Assembly: GCA_035772735.1 (NCBI GenBank) | Contig: JASDFA010000027.1 | Span: 35,074,001-35,138,000, forward strand | Source: Datura wrightii | Taxonomy: Eukaryota; Streptophyta; Magnoliopsida; Solanales; Solanaceae | Length of the DNA stretch: 64,000 bases | Direction of reading: 5' to 3' | Shown: positions 1-10,353 of the stretch, piece after piece | How the letters are laid out: the number at the start of each line of letters is the position of its first letter | Numbering within the stretch: the stretch's first letter is position 1 | Notes under the pieces: model-generated | Told to the model about the DNA's origin: nothing | Seen by the model: the letters and a program-made list of their open reading frames with translations, nothing else | Databases searched by the model: none | Translations under genes and position numbers: made by a program

Positions 1-2
1 TT

Positions 3-1957
3 GGTGAAGCCAAGAGGTGGTTAAAAGCTGAACCACCAAATTCTATATCAACGTGGGATGATCTTGCAGGGAAGTTTTTGATAAGATTTTTTCCCTCTGG
101 TAAAACAGCCAGACTTAGAAGTCAAATTCTAAGTTTCAAACAGAGGGAGGGAGAAAATTTGTATCAAGCTTGGGAAAGATTTAAATCCATGTTGCGGGAC
201 TGTCCTCATCATCATCAGTCCAATGAGGTGTTGGTACACACATTTATTGAGGGTTTGGAACCCCATACTAAAATTTTGTTAGACTCAGCAGCTGGAGGGC
301 AAGCGTTGGAAAAGACTTATGAGGAGCTGTACACTTTGCTCAACCGAATTTCACAGGGCAATCCAGAATGGAATGCAGATTCATCACGAGGTGGAGCAAG
401 GAAAGCAGCAGGAGTGCTTGAAGTGGATGGATTTACACCTATCGCTGCACAGATAGCTGCCTTGCAGAATCAGTTGAACAACCACTTCAGCAATATGAAC
501 TTGAACCAGCCGTCAGCTTCAGTCAATGCGGTCCAGCAAATGTGGTGTGAAGTGTGTGGTAGCAATGAGCACTCAGCTGAGTGCTGTGGAGCAAACCCAG
601 ATTCGATTAACTTTGTGGGCAATGCACAAAGAAATCAGCAGCAGTTTGGTAGTGGCTACAACTCAAATTGGAGGAACCATCCAAATTTTTCGTGGGGTAG
701 CAACAACCAACAAGGCCAAAGTTCGGGTCAGGGTATGCACAGGAATCAAGGAGGGCAACAGAACTACCAATCTCAATTTAGAAATCCCAATGCCCCTCCT
801 CCACCACCATCACGTACCATTGAGGAGATGTTCAAAACCATGATCGCTAATCAGGCACAATTGCAGGCTGACTATGTTAAATTGGCAGCCGAAGTGAAGA
901 ATAATCAATTAGCGACCAAGGCTCTTGAGTATCAATTTGGGCAATTTGCTAGTGCCCAAAACACAAGACCCAGAGGAGGACTGCCTAGCGACACGAATCC
1001 TAATCCTAAGCGGGTAAATGCGGTGACCACGAGGAGTGGTTTGCAGTTGAAGGAGGTGGAACCAGAAAGACCGCCTCAACAGTCAGGAGCAGCAGATGTT
1101 GAGGAGGAACAAAGTTCTGATAGGGGGAAGACCAAAGAAGCAGAAGTAGAAAGACCTCCACCCCCGTTCCCTCAACGACTCAAGAAACACAAAGAGGAGG
1201 CGTGTTTCAAGAAATTTATGGAGGTGCTCAAACAGGTACATGTGAATTTACCTCTTGTTGATGTCTTGCAGGGAGTGCCAAAATATGCTAAATATATTAA
1301 AGACATCGTGGCCAACAAAAGTCGTTTGACTGAGTATGCCACGGTAGCTTTGTCAGAGGAATGCACTTCCCGAATTCAAAATAGACTGCCCACGAAGCTG
1401 AAAGACCCTAGATGTTTTACTATCCAGCTTACAATTGGGCAGAGTATCCGAGCTCGTGTATTATGTGACTTGGGGGCGAGCATAAATCTGATGCCATCTT
1501 CGGTATTCAGAAAGTTAGGTCTGGGGAGTCCTAGACCTACAACCGTAATCTTGCAGCTAGCAGACAGATCCTTAGCGAGGCCGGATGGCATTGTTGAGGA
1601 TGTGCTTGTGCAAGTGGATCCCTCATTTTTCCGGTTGATTTTATTGTTCTGGATTTTGAACCAGATGCTGAAGTCCCATTTATTTTGGGACGACCCTTTT
1701 TGGCAACAGGAAAAGCATTAATTGACGTAGCTGCGGGTCAACTTACAATGCGAGCACATGACAAGGTAGAAGTGTTCGATGTGTACAAAGCACCCAAGCT
1801 CCCGATTGTAAATGAAGAACTCTCGGTGATCAATGTAATCGATCATGGGAAGGCTAATCAAATGAGTGAATCCCGAGAGTTGATAGGAAGACCACCTGAT
1901 AAGGTTGAGCACTACTGGGGGGAGGACAATGATCGTGAAAATCGTCCATCAGCCTAG
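3..1957 (+). pseudogene. gag-protease polyprotein of element A (partial, one frameshift)
   Basis: Structural Gag plus aspartic protease of an Athila-like element. The reading frame is open from base 3, so the start lies upstream. The N-terminal part is a retrotransposon gag domain (FPSGKTARLRSQILSFKQ, then WERFKSMLRDCPHH). A zinc-knuckle-like CEVCGSNEHSAEC lies at about 544-582, followed by an Asn/Gln-rich linker and a Pro-rich acidic linker. The protease has the active-site region CDLGASINLMP (about 1465-1497). Near 1625-1640 the frame shifts: the strand with ILGRPFLATGKALIDV continues in another frame from about 1637 to the stop at 1955-1957. The frame ends soon after the protease, with no RT. 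It could be supplied in trans by, or used by, related full-length elements. Confidence 0.85.
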
Positions 1958-1978
1958 TAGATAATTGAGCATAAAGAA

Positions 1979-2026
1979 CGTCGAGCCGCGACGGTAAACC
2001 AGGCGCTGCACGGGAGGCAACCCGTG
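1979..2026 (+). other. Stop-proximal paired-hairpin motif, copy A
   Basis: Two short stem-loops begin 21 nt after the gag-protease stop. The first has arms CGTCG/CGACG around AGCCG (1979-1993). The second has arms CACGGG/CCCGTG around the loop AGGCAA (2009-2026). Between them is the conserved string AGGCGCTG. Elements B, E and G carry the same layout and nearly the same length, and the B and E second stems are different but still paired. Function unknown; an RNA structure is inferred. Confidence 0.75.
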
Positions 2027-2275
2027 AAAAATATTTTTTTCTTTCTTTTATTTAGTAAAGTGTAAATAGTTTTTATTTAAATTTTTCTTTTTCTTGATTT
2101 GGTATAAATTTTTCGTTTTAGTTAGTATTTTTCATTTTAGTTAGGGAAATCTACTAATCTAACCAATTTTTGTTTAGTAAGGTGATTTTCAGGTCAACCG
2201 GAGAAAAATATGCATGGAATCGTGAAGGAAAAGGCAAGGTATGAAAAAATGAATAAAATGAAGAGACAGAGCACT
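2027..2275 (+). other. AT-rich spacer in element A
   Basis: About 250 bp of T-rich sequence between the paired hairpin and the GC-rich promoter-like block. No ORF, hairpin or repeat stood out. Confidence 0.5.
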
Positions 2276-2450
2276 GGGGCGTTGGCTCCCTGTCACGGAG
2301 ATAAGCCTCCGCGTTACCCTCCGTGACACGTTGAGGTTAAATTTGAATTTTTTAAAAAACTCCAGTGAGCCATCGCGTTAGCTCCGTGTCACGGAGGAGG
2401 GGCTCCGCGTTACCCTCCGTGACACGTTGCCCTATAATTAGTGCCGGGTC
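2276..2450 (+). promoter_or_regulatory. Internal promoter-like region with GC-rich hairpins
   Basis: Two perfect inverted repeats stand out from AT-rich DNA. The arms at 2291-2300 and 2319-2328 are 10 bp; those at 2385-2397 and 2414-2426 are 13 bp. Both loops contain CTCCGCGTTACC. The same class of hairpin lies upstream of the TATA box in the LTR of this element (6822-6957). A TATA-like CTATAATTAG follows at about 2432. The position, upstream of a probable 5' UTR, intron and the env-like ORF, suggests an internal promoter; that is inference. Confidence 0.5.
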
Positions 2451-3334
2451 ACACCGGGTTGCTGGGTGACCCGCATGTTTTTCTTCTTTTTAACCCACGA
2501 AAAACCCCTCGTTTCCTTCATTTTCTCTCTTCTCCGCGACCAAACACCTAGACTCCTTCTCCCAACCAACGTGCCACGCTACTAAGAAAAACAATTTGTC
2601 GAGTTTCTTCGGTTATTCAACGTAAAGGTATGTTTTCCTCGTTTCTCTCAAGTTTTGTCGATTCTAATCGAATTTGAGCATGGGAGGTGAGATATATCAT
2701 CCTAAGTAGCAATTTAGCATGATATTGAATTATTCTTTGATTGATAGATGTTCAGAATGTTGTAATTAGCGTTTGAACTTGTCGATTGCGGGAATGATTC
2801 GAATGTGATTGTAAAATTGAATTCTAGGGCTTGGGTTGTTGAAATTGAATTGGGTAACTTGCTAAATTGGTGAATTATATGTCAGGGTGCGTTTGTGAAT
2901 TGAGAATACGTCGTTGTAAATATTGTTAGAGTGTAATAGACGTCGAATTCTCTGCTTTTTTGGGAAAATGTGAAAATTGTTCAAATTGGTTTGATTATTT
3001 GGATTCGTATGTATATAGAATTTTTGTCGTTGTTTTTGTTTGTTGTTTTCATTGCTAAGTGCGATGGTTGAATTTCTAGCGATAGTAGGATTGGGATTAG
3101 TTGTATGAAGTCTGAGTAGTACGCTAAAAGTTATATTGTCGAATTTTTTTGTAAACGCACTAAGCATAAATTGTATAGTTGTTTGTTTTAGTGCAAATAA
3201 AGTAATCCTTGCCATAGTATCGTAAACGTAGCTAAGGACTAAGTGTGGGGTAAACTTAGTTTAACCCGACCTTAGCCGAAGTTAACATGTATTTAGCTTG
3301 ACATAGTGCTTGTTTATTTATGTTGACAGGTACA
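2451..3334 (+). other. Probable 5' leader and intron of the env-like ORF
   Basis: Pyrimidine-rich leader-like sequence runs from about 2480 to 2627. A plant-type donor, AAAG|GTATGT, is at 2624-2633. The following 700 bp are T-rich like a plant intron and end in a good acceptor, TTTATGTTGACAG (to 3329). The first ATG after the acceptor is at 3335 and opens the env-like ORF. AAGTGTGGGG at about 3241 resembles the element's polypurine motif. No coding sequence is convincing here. Confidence 0.45.
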
Positions 3335-4554
3335 ATGGCGAGTAGGCAGGATAAGGGTAAAGGTGCTTCTACTTCAGGCACCGGGAGAAAACGAATGAGA
3401 TTGGGCACTACAGTCCCAGCTGCACCAGCTGGTCCGCGCGGCCAGCGCCGCCAATACGGAACGAGGTGGGTGACCGATGAAGGGAAGAAGTGGTACGCTA
3501 AACATAAGGAGAGTAAGTACTTCCCTGAGGAGCATATTGCACGGGAACCACTAGCACAGGAGTTCCCCCGTATTGTGCAAAGGATTGAGGCAGCTGGGCT
3601 CAGCTTCATATTTTAGGAGCCCAAGGAGTGCAACCTACATTTAGTCCAGGAGTTCTATGCAAATTGGAACCCGGCATCAGAAGCCACACAATAAAAATCA
3701 GAGGGCAGATTGTCACTCTGGAACCCCAGCAATTTAATGCCATCATTGGAGCGCGGGACACAGACGCCCACGTTCTCCGCCAGCTGAACATCACCCCACC
3801 ATACACCGACATCAGACGCACTTTGTGTGGGGCTCGATCCACAGCCCGATGGAGCAGACATAAGGAGAGGGGTTACCACCAGACTCTGCCTTATTCGCAG
3901 ATGAACAGGGAGGCCAGAATATGGCTTAAAATAGTGTGTTCGTGCTTAATCCCAGGGGTTCACATGACGGATGTGACCCGGGACCGTGTCTGCCTGGTGT
4001 ATGCCCTTATGAAAGGGCTGGAGATTAATGTTGGGGCGGTTATCATATCCGCCATGAAGAGAGCCTGACTACACCAGGGCCACAGGTATGGGTTCGGCGG
4101 ACTCATCACCACCTTTCTCCGGGGCCTCAACGTCGAGGAAGAGGCTTTGGACTACATCCCGCAGTTGGAGCGGAGGGCCCTTGATGTGACCAAAACTAAG
4201 GCCCCCGACACTACACACGGGCCAGTGCTGACACTGGGCGAGCGACATGCTCGTGACGATCAGTGCATGGCTCGGATGTTTGGTATGCAGATGCTTCAGC
4301 TCCGGATTGGTGGGAGACCAGCCACAGAGGAAGAGTTATGGCAACTGGAGCTGGATTACCCATTTAGCGAGAACGCCAGAGCTTTGTGCCGAGTGGGACC
4401 AGCCTTTGTTGAGCCCACTGACGATGATGTCCCCACAGACGAGGAGACACGTCGGGAGGACTCCGATGTGGAGTCCGATGACGACGATGGAGGAGACTCG
4501 GACATGGACGACGAGGCAGCAGCACCAGATGAAGAAGTCGAATATTTCGACTGA
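3335..4554 (+). pseudogene. Env-like / plant transposon-protein-domain ORF of element A
   Basis: Third-ORF protein of the kind found downstream of pol in Athila-like elements, resembling the 'putative plant transposon protein' domain family; function unknown. I chose ATG 3335 because it follows a good splice acceptor. The N-terminus is basic and low-complexity (MASRQDKGKGAST). The domain includes the family's FYANW string at about 3650-3670. The frame is broken: stop TAG 3614-3616, a frameshift near 3672-3690, and stop TGA 4066-4068. The C-terminus is a long Asp/Glu-rich acidic tail (about 4410-4554). No clear signal peptide or membrane segment is seen, so 'env-like' reflects position only. 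Confidence 0.65.
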
Positions 4555-6463
4555 TCAGGGAGTTCCACCACCCGAAATTTTTGTGATTTTAATTTTTTTG
4601 AACACTGGGGACAGTGTTCGATTTAAGTGTGGAGTGGGGAGTAGCTAGGTGCTGGGACCTGGGCTAATCTGCTGTATGTTCTTCCTTTGTTTTGCATGTA
4701 TGTTTTTATGTTTCCCTGTGGTTGTGAATTGATTTGTGTTGTATCTATATATATATTTTTGTGGTAAATGATGTGTGTTGTGAAAAGGTTGTGGTTGCCA
4801 GTGCCAATTTTGTAAATTTTGTAAATATTTTTTTTTCTTTATCGAAATGATCGATAATTTTCAAAATTTTGCGACAAATATTTTGTACATATTAAAATAT
4901 TTTGTAAATACTTTTCCATCGAAATGATCGATGTGTTGCAAAATTTTTCAATTTTTATTTTTTTGGGTTTCTCAGAGTTTGTTTTCAGTTCTTTTACCGA
5001 GAATAGTCCCATTGAACCGACATCATAGTTAGTGACCGTTCCCTATGATGGATGGATGACGACCGTCTTAAGGGAAATGTAGTCGGTAGGAGTAGTGATT
5101 TTAATTTATTTTAAGTTTTTTCTTTGGTGGATTGCATCACTGAACCTGTAGTTACTATCTGGTTGTGAAATTTTGGTTGCGTGTTGTAACTGATGTTCAA
5201 AATGTAAAAGTGATTCGTATGAAAGCATGCAATTTTATAAATATGTTGAGATACCCAGGCTGTAGAATTTGATTCGGTGTGATTGAGGCTTAATTTTTGA
5301 ATTCATGTAATTGGTTAATTAAAGAGTCTGTGAATGCATCTTGAATCGAGCAAGTGCATGAAGTGTGAAGTGAGGTATTGTTATTTCATGCTATTGTGAA
5401 GTGTCTAGAACTTGCCTGGTGTGTGTACAAAACGAAATGAAGGAGGTGTAGTGTTGGAAAGGATGTAGGCATTTCTTTGTTTTTAACCGAGAGTCTCTAT
5501 TTTTTTTTCTTGTCATACTCTCATTTTTATGTGTTTGTATACCCTAGTCAGCCCGTTGAGCCTTTAGCCGATTTTTTCTTTCTTTTGTCCAAAAATGTAT
5601 AAACTAAGCTTTATTCTTTCTTTTCATTAGCCGTAAAGTCTATACAAAACTCTTAAGCGCTTAAGAAGAAAAGAAAAAATTTTCCCAAAGTGTCAAAGAG
5701 TGAGAAGGGTGAAAAGAAAAAGAAAAGCAGAGTGAGAAAAGAAAAGAAAAAGGTGGAGGGTGCACTGATCATAATTAAATGATATTGAGGGTACATGAAA
5801 ACCCTTTGTATTGTGTCAAGTGTGTTGGATGAAATGGGCAGTACGAAAGTAAACCAGTATGAATGGGATGATGAAAAAAGAAAAGAGAGAAACAATGTCA
5901 TGAGTTGATGGGAATGTGTTGAAAAGGCGTTTAAGGATGCTAGTGACTGTTATTGGCTAATCCAATATATACTAGTTCCATAGCTTCCATTACAACCCAT
6001 TAAAGTCCTACTTGATCTTACATCGCATTTCCTTATATTAGTGGAGTAATACACTAAGGGCAAGCCTATGGGTCATGACATGATGCATGTGAATTCTTTT
6101 GGGAGAGAGAGTGAAATTAATTTCTACTTGCCCCTACTTGAATGTTTGTGTGTTGCATGAACATAAAGGGAAAGATTCTCTTGAGTTGTGAGGGCACATG
6201 CTTGATGAAAGATTGATTTTCGTGTCGGATATCTTGATTAGCTGATTTGCATGAGTTTGCCGATATCGAGGGTCGATTCTTAAAGTCTAGGAAATCTTGA
6301 TGTATTAAAGGTCATTGCATTGTTAAGACCATGCATGTTTTCTTGATGATTTACAATATTGAATGATCGGTATGACCGTAGCGTAAATTGTCGCACCATA
6401 GTGGCGAAGGTTGGGATGTAATTTGCATGAGTTGTGTATGTGTTGTTCGAGGACGAACAAGGA
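4555..6463 (+). other. 3' noncoding region of element A
   Basis: No gene. A perfect 8-bp hairpin with a GGGA tetraloop (4600-4619) is followed at once by a polypurine-like TTTAAGTGTGGAGTGG. Two copies of ATCGAAATGATCGAT lie near 4840 and 4919. A purine-rich tract runs from about 5651 to 5760. AAGGGCAAGCCTATGGG lies at 6056-6072 and GTGAGGGCACATG at 6188-6200. The last blocks recur in order and with similar spacing in B, E and G. Confidence 0.65.
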
Positions 6464-6480
6464 TTTAAGTGTGGGGTAAG
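6443..6480 (+). other. Tetraloop hairpin plus polypurine tract of element A
   Basis: The hairpin TTGTTCG-AGGA-CGAACAA (6443-6460) is followed by GGATTTAAGTGTGGGGTAAG, directly abutting the 3' LTR at 6481. By position this is the plus-strand priming site of reverse transcription. Confidence 0.75.
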
Positions 6481-7894
6481 TGATCTTGGGCAGATTTATA
6501 TGCCCAAGTGATACTCAAACGTATCATTTTCGCCTTGTTTGTTGTGCAATGTGTATACATTTTCATGTAATTGGTAATAAAATGTGAATTTATACTAACC
6601 AACATGATTAGCATTTGTTTGCAGGTAAAATATGATTTTTAGGAGCTAAAATGCATGTTGGGACAATATCGGAGTTGGACTTGGATGCGAGCACGGAAAA
6701 GACATTGGAATGCGCGATGTAAAGGGGCTCCGCGATGGAGCCGTGCCACGCTACCATCGCGGAGGCACACTGCCTGGAGGGTGATTTAATTGCAATTTCC
6801 AGTGAAGCCTCGCGACAGCTTCGTGGCACGGAGATAAGCCTCCGCGTTGGCCTCCGTGCCACGTTGAGGCTATATTCCTGGACCCTGGATTTCCAGTAAG
6901 GGTCCGCGTCCACCCCGTGTCACGGAGGCAGTGCTCCGCGTTGGCCTCCGTGACACGTTGCTTGTTATTCCGGGAAAAATTCCCAATAGTATAAATAGAA
7001 CACTTAGGCTTATTTTTAATTAATTCAGACTTGGTGGAGCAAGGACGTGGGTTAGAGGCAGTTGAGGGACGAAAAAGCTAAGGGTTTTTCTCTCTTTCTT
7101 TCTTCTTTCAATCAATTGTACGTATGATTTACACTTGTTTTAGGATGATTAATCCACAAATGAGTGGCTAATTCTCTTCCTTGCTGAGGTTATGAACAAT
7201 GGTGATGAATTTTGATTATTGAATTGTATGGTTTTTCATCTTCTTCTTCTATGTTGTTCTATTAATTCTTGTTTCTACTGCATTAGTGTGTGGCCGACAT
7301 TAATGTACATCTAAAAAGTCCAATTTCACTCGAGAGAGCAAGAAATTGGAAAGTTGTGAATTAATAGGGTATTGTTCTTAACTTGATTTGGGAAAATTGG
7401 GTTTTGATGTGCTTTCCTGATAGAAATATACTTGAAAGCCGTATTAGTCAATTTAGGAACCGGAATTGTATTGCTAGGTCATAAATTGCATTTGATCGCA
7501 GAAATGTAGACGAATGGTTTATGATTCTTAAGTGAGATTAAATACGAGAGTTTTAATCTCTAGGCTAATGTTCTTGGCTAGCAACATGAAGAGAAGAATA
7601 ACCAAATTATGATTATAATCAAATTCATTACTTGTTCTTAACCTTGGTATGCTCATATCCATAGTTTCAATTCAAAGTAAATATTTGTTAATAGTTTTAG
7701 TATATACTTTATAAACAAAAATTATTTAACTTTTGGTTACGTTGTTGTCAGCATAATTAGAAGTAAGCTAGAATATAGTATACTGAAGCAATTTTACTTA
7801 TCCAGAGTCTTCTTGGTTCGATACTTGGCTTACTTAGCCACTTTATTACTTGTTTGACCACGTGCACTTGCGTGTCGGTTTTTAACACCTAACA
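6481..7894 (+). repeat. 3' LTR of element A (about 1.41 kb)
   Basis: Starts TGATCTTGGG right after the polypurine tract and ends in CA near 7894, just before C's gag frame resumes. Its first 34 bases hold an inverted repeat, CTTGGGCA/TGCCCAAG. U3 carries three GC-rich hairpin modules and a TATAAATA box at 6990. From about 7020 to 7880 it is nearly identical to B's LTR, while U3 is only loosely similar. No ORF of note. Confidence 0.8.
6727..6997 (+). promoter_or_regulatory. LTR promoter of A: hairpin modules and TATA box
   Basis: Perfect inverted repeats: 6727-6737 with 6753-6763 (11 bp); 6822-6833 with 6852-6863 (12 bp); 6916-6929 with 6944-6957 (14 bp). The second and third differ by a compensated pair (G:C versus T:A) in the arm CGTG(G/T)CACGGAG. 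Right arms carry CACGTTG, which contains the T/G-box-like CACGTT. TATAAATA lies at 6990-6997, about 33 bp after the last arm. Confidence 0.6.
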
Positions 7895-7898
7895 AACC

Positions 7899-9118
7899 AG
7901 CCGGACAACGACACTGCCTCCGACAGCTCCTGTACCTACACCATCCGACCAGGAAATTCGAAGTGCAGTAGTTATGTTTGCACAAATGGTGGCTACTCAA
8001 CGCCAGTCAGTGCAACCTGTAATAGTAGAGTCATCCAGTGGGTCTGGCAGTTCGAGGGTCCGAGAAGTTTTGGCACTAGGTCCCCCGCAGTTCACAAGGT
8101 CGGATCAGGCAGATGACCCCCAGGATTTCCTAGACCAGATGCATAGAATCTTCCGGGTCATATATGTGACGTCTACAGGATCAGTTGAGTTAGCGGTATT
8201 CCAACTGCGGGATATTGTTGTATTGTGGTATGAAAGTTGGGAAAGGTCTCGAGGGAGAGATGTTGCCCCTCCTACCTGGTCCAACTTCTCAGAGGCCTTC
8301 CTGGATCGTTATTTGCCACGGGAAATTCAACAGGCCTGAATGGATCTGTTTTTGCACTTGGAGCAGGGGGCTAGGAGTGTACGAGAATACGCCCTACAGT
8401 TCGATTCCTTGGCCCGCTATGCTCCAGCTTTTATGGACACCATGCCATCTAGAGTCCACCGGTTTATTATGGGTTTGAACCCAGAATACATTGAGGCATG
8501 CATGACAGCTACACTGCAGGAAGATATGGACATTGCTCAGGTGCAGGCCTTTGCCCAGACCATTGAGGGCCTTAGACAACGGCAACAGGACAGTAGACGT
8601 ATAAATCAGGAGCAGCGCCGTAGGGATAGATCAGATGAAATACAGAGGGAGATTCAGAGAGGACCCAGGCCCAGTTGTCAGACAGGCCACCTAGACCCCC
8701 ACCTTCATCATAGCAATAGAGGGGTAGATTTATTTGCCGAGGACAGTCAGAGTCCGGCCGCAATTCTCAAACAGTAGATTCACCTCAGCAGAGGAGGGCA
8801 GAGCAGAGCAGGTACACACCCCCACCTTGCCCTATTTGTAGCCGACCCCATACTGGAGCTTGTAGATATGGCTCCACAGGGTGTTATATATGCGGGCAAG
8901 AGGGTCATGTGATGAGAGACTGTCCAGCCAGAGGTCAGGGTAACCTAGATAATCAAGACAGGGCGTCAGCAGGGCCGCAGCTCTAGCAGCCTCGGCAGGG
9001 CGTAGGCCCTCAGGTCCAGCAGGTAGAGGCCGAGGTAGATCAGGGGCTTCTAGTTCAGGTACGGTCCCAAGCCATACCTATGCATTACCAGGGAGGCAGG
9101 ACTCAGAGGCGTATCCAA
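7899..9118 (+). pseudogene. gag of chromovirus C (5' truncated, stops and frameshift)
   Basis: Capsid/nucleocapsid polyprotein. The frame enters from the LTR junction. It shows the Del-type gag start region (SDQEIRSAVVMFAQMV, about 7944-7991), then PPQFTRSDQADDPQDFLDQM, WSNFSEAFLDRYLP, and after a stop (TGA 8337-8339) VREYALQFDSLARYAP and FIMGLNPEYIEACM in the same frame. A frameshift between about 8700 and 8800 moves to the frame carrying the CCHC zinc knuckle CYICGQEGHVMRDC (8882-8923). The upstream half was cut off by element A. Confidence 0.8.
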
Positions 9119-9120
9119 AT

Positions 9121-9459
9121 GTGGTAACAGGTATGATGACTAATTGTTCGCACCCTGCTTATGTATTAATTGATCCAGGGTCTACTTTGTCCTACGTTAC
9201 CTTATTTGTGGCTCGAAAGTTCAGTGTTGTACCAGAGTTGCTTCAGCAACCCTTTTCAGTATCTACACCCGTCGGTGACTCCATCATAGCCAGAAGGGTT
9301 TATCGAGGGTGTACAGTAGAGGTTGCTGATCGTCAGACTACAGCAGATCTGGTAGAATTAGAGATGATTGACTTCGACACCATTATGGGTATGGATTGGT
9401 TAGTGTCGTGCTATGCCAACGTAGAATGCTGGACCAAGAAGGTCCGATTCCACTTCTAG
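9121..9459 (+). pseudogene. Aspartic protease of chromovirus C
   Basis: Retroviral-type protease domain. The active-site region reads VLIDPGSTLSYV (DPGS in place of the usual DSGA/DTGA), and DTIMGMDWL near the end is the typical flap/ILG-equivalent strand of chromoviruses. The domain continues from gag after the knuckle. It ends in a stop at 9457-9459; about 150 bp of degenerate sequence then separates it from RT. Confidence 0.8.
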
Positions 9460-9616
9460 GGGAGGCAGTACGAGAGTGAAAGGGCAGTACAGCTACCCCA
9501 AAAGGTAGGTTTATTCCCTACCTTCAGGCGAGGAAGTTGAAATCTAAGGGAGCATTTACCACCTAGTCATAGTCCAGGATGTTCGGGTAAAGACTCCGAC
9601 TCTCCAGTCTGTTCCA

Positions 9617-10353
9617 GTGGTTAATGAATTCCCTGACGTATTTCCAGATGAACTACCTGGTATTCCCCCAGAAAGAGAAATAGATTTTGCAATTGATTTG
9701 CTACCAGGCACTCAGCCCATATCAATCCCCCTGTATCGTATGGCTCCTGCTGAACTCAGAGAATTAAGGGAGCAGCTGAAAGATCTATTAGATATGGGCT
9801 TTATCAGGCCGAGTACTTCACCTTAGGGTGCGCCAGTTCTATTTGTGAGGAAGAAGGATGGCTCACTCCGCATGTGTATAGATTACCGGTAGTTGAATAA
9901 GGTTACAGTCAAGAATAGGTATCTGCTTTCCAGAATAGATGATTTGTTTGATCAGTTACAAGGGGCCAGATATTTCTCCAAGATTGACTTACGGTCCGGA
10001 TACCATCAGGTTCGAGTTCATGAAAGGGACATTCCAAAGACTACCTTCAGGACCAGATACGGCCATTTTGAATTCCTAGTCATGTCCTTTGGGCTGACAA
10101 ATGCCCCAGCAGTATTTATGGACCTGATGAACAACATCTTCAGACCATACCTGTACCAGTTCGTGATAGTGTTTATTGATGATATTCTAGTGTATTCTCG
10201 ATCAGAGGTAGACCACCAGGATCATTTGCGGACAGTTCTCCAGATTCTCAGGGATCGTCAGTTGTATGCCAAGTTCTTTAAATGTGAATTTTTGCTGAAC
10301 TCAGTAGCTTTCTTGGGGCATATTGTGTCGGATGCTGGTATACAGGTAGATAT
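9617..10353 (+). pseudogene. Reverse transcriptase of chromovirus C, N-terminal part
   Basis: RT fingers and palm. The start region FPDVFPDELPGIPPEREIDF is the classic Ty3/gypsy RT entry. KKDGSLRMCIDYR, KIDLRSGYHQVRV, MSFGLTNAP and the catalytic FIDDILVYS are all visible. Two in-frame TAG stops (9824-9826 and 9888-9890) break it. At 10353 element B splits the frame; RT/RNase H resumes at 16345 in register once the GATAT duplication is removed. Confidence 0.9.

Larger units (their letters stand above)
1..7894 (+). mobile_element. Element A: Athila-like Ty3/gypsy retrotransposon without pol, 3' part
   Basis: The window opens inside this element; its 5' LTR and PBS lie upstream. In order it shows gag-protease (3-1957), a paired-hairpin motif just after the stop, a promoter-like GC-rich region and probable intron, an env-like ORF (3335-4554), about 1.9 kb of noncoding sequence, a polypurine tract and a 3' LTR (6481 to about 7894). 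No reverse transcriptase, RNase H or integrase is visible between gag-protease and the env-like ORF, where autonomous Athila elements keep them. It lies in the gag of chromovirus C, because C's gag frame resumes at about 7899. The right boundary is approximate: the LTR is taken to end in CA near 7894, and the target duplication cannot be checked. Confidence 0.8.

Noticed and set aside
5651..5901. Minus-strand Phe/Ser/Leu-rich ORF (82 residues)
   Set aside because: It is the complement of the purine tract of element A's 3' region.
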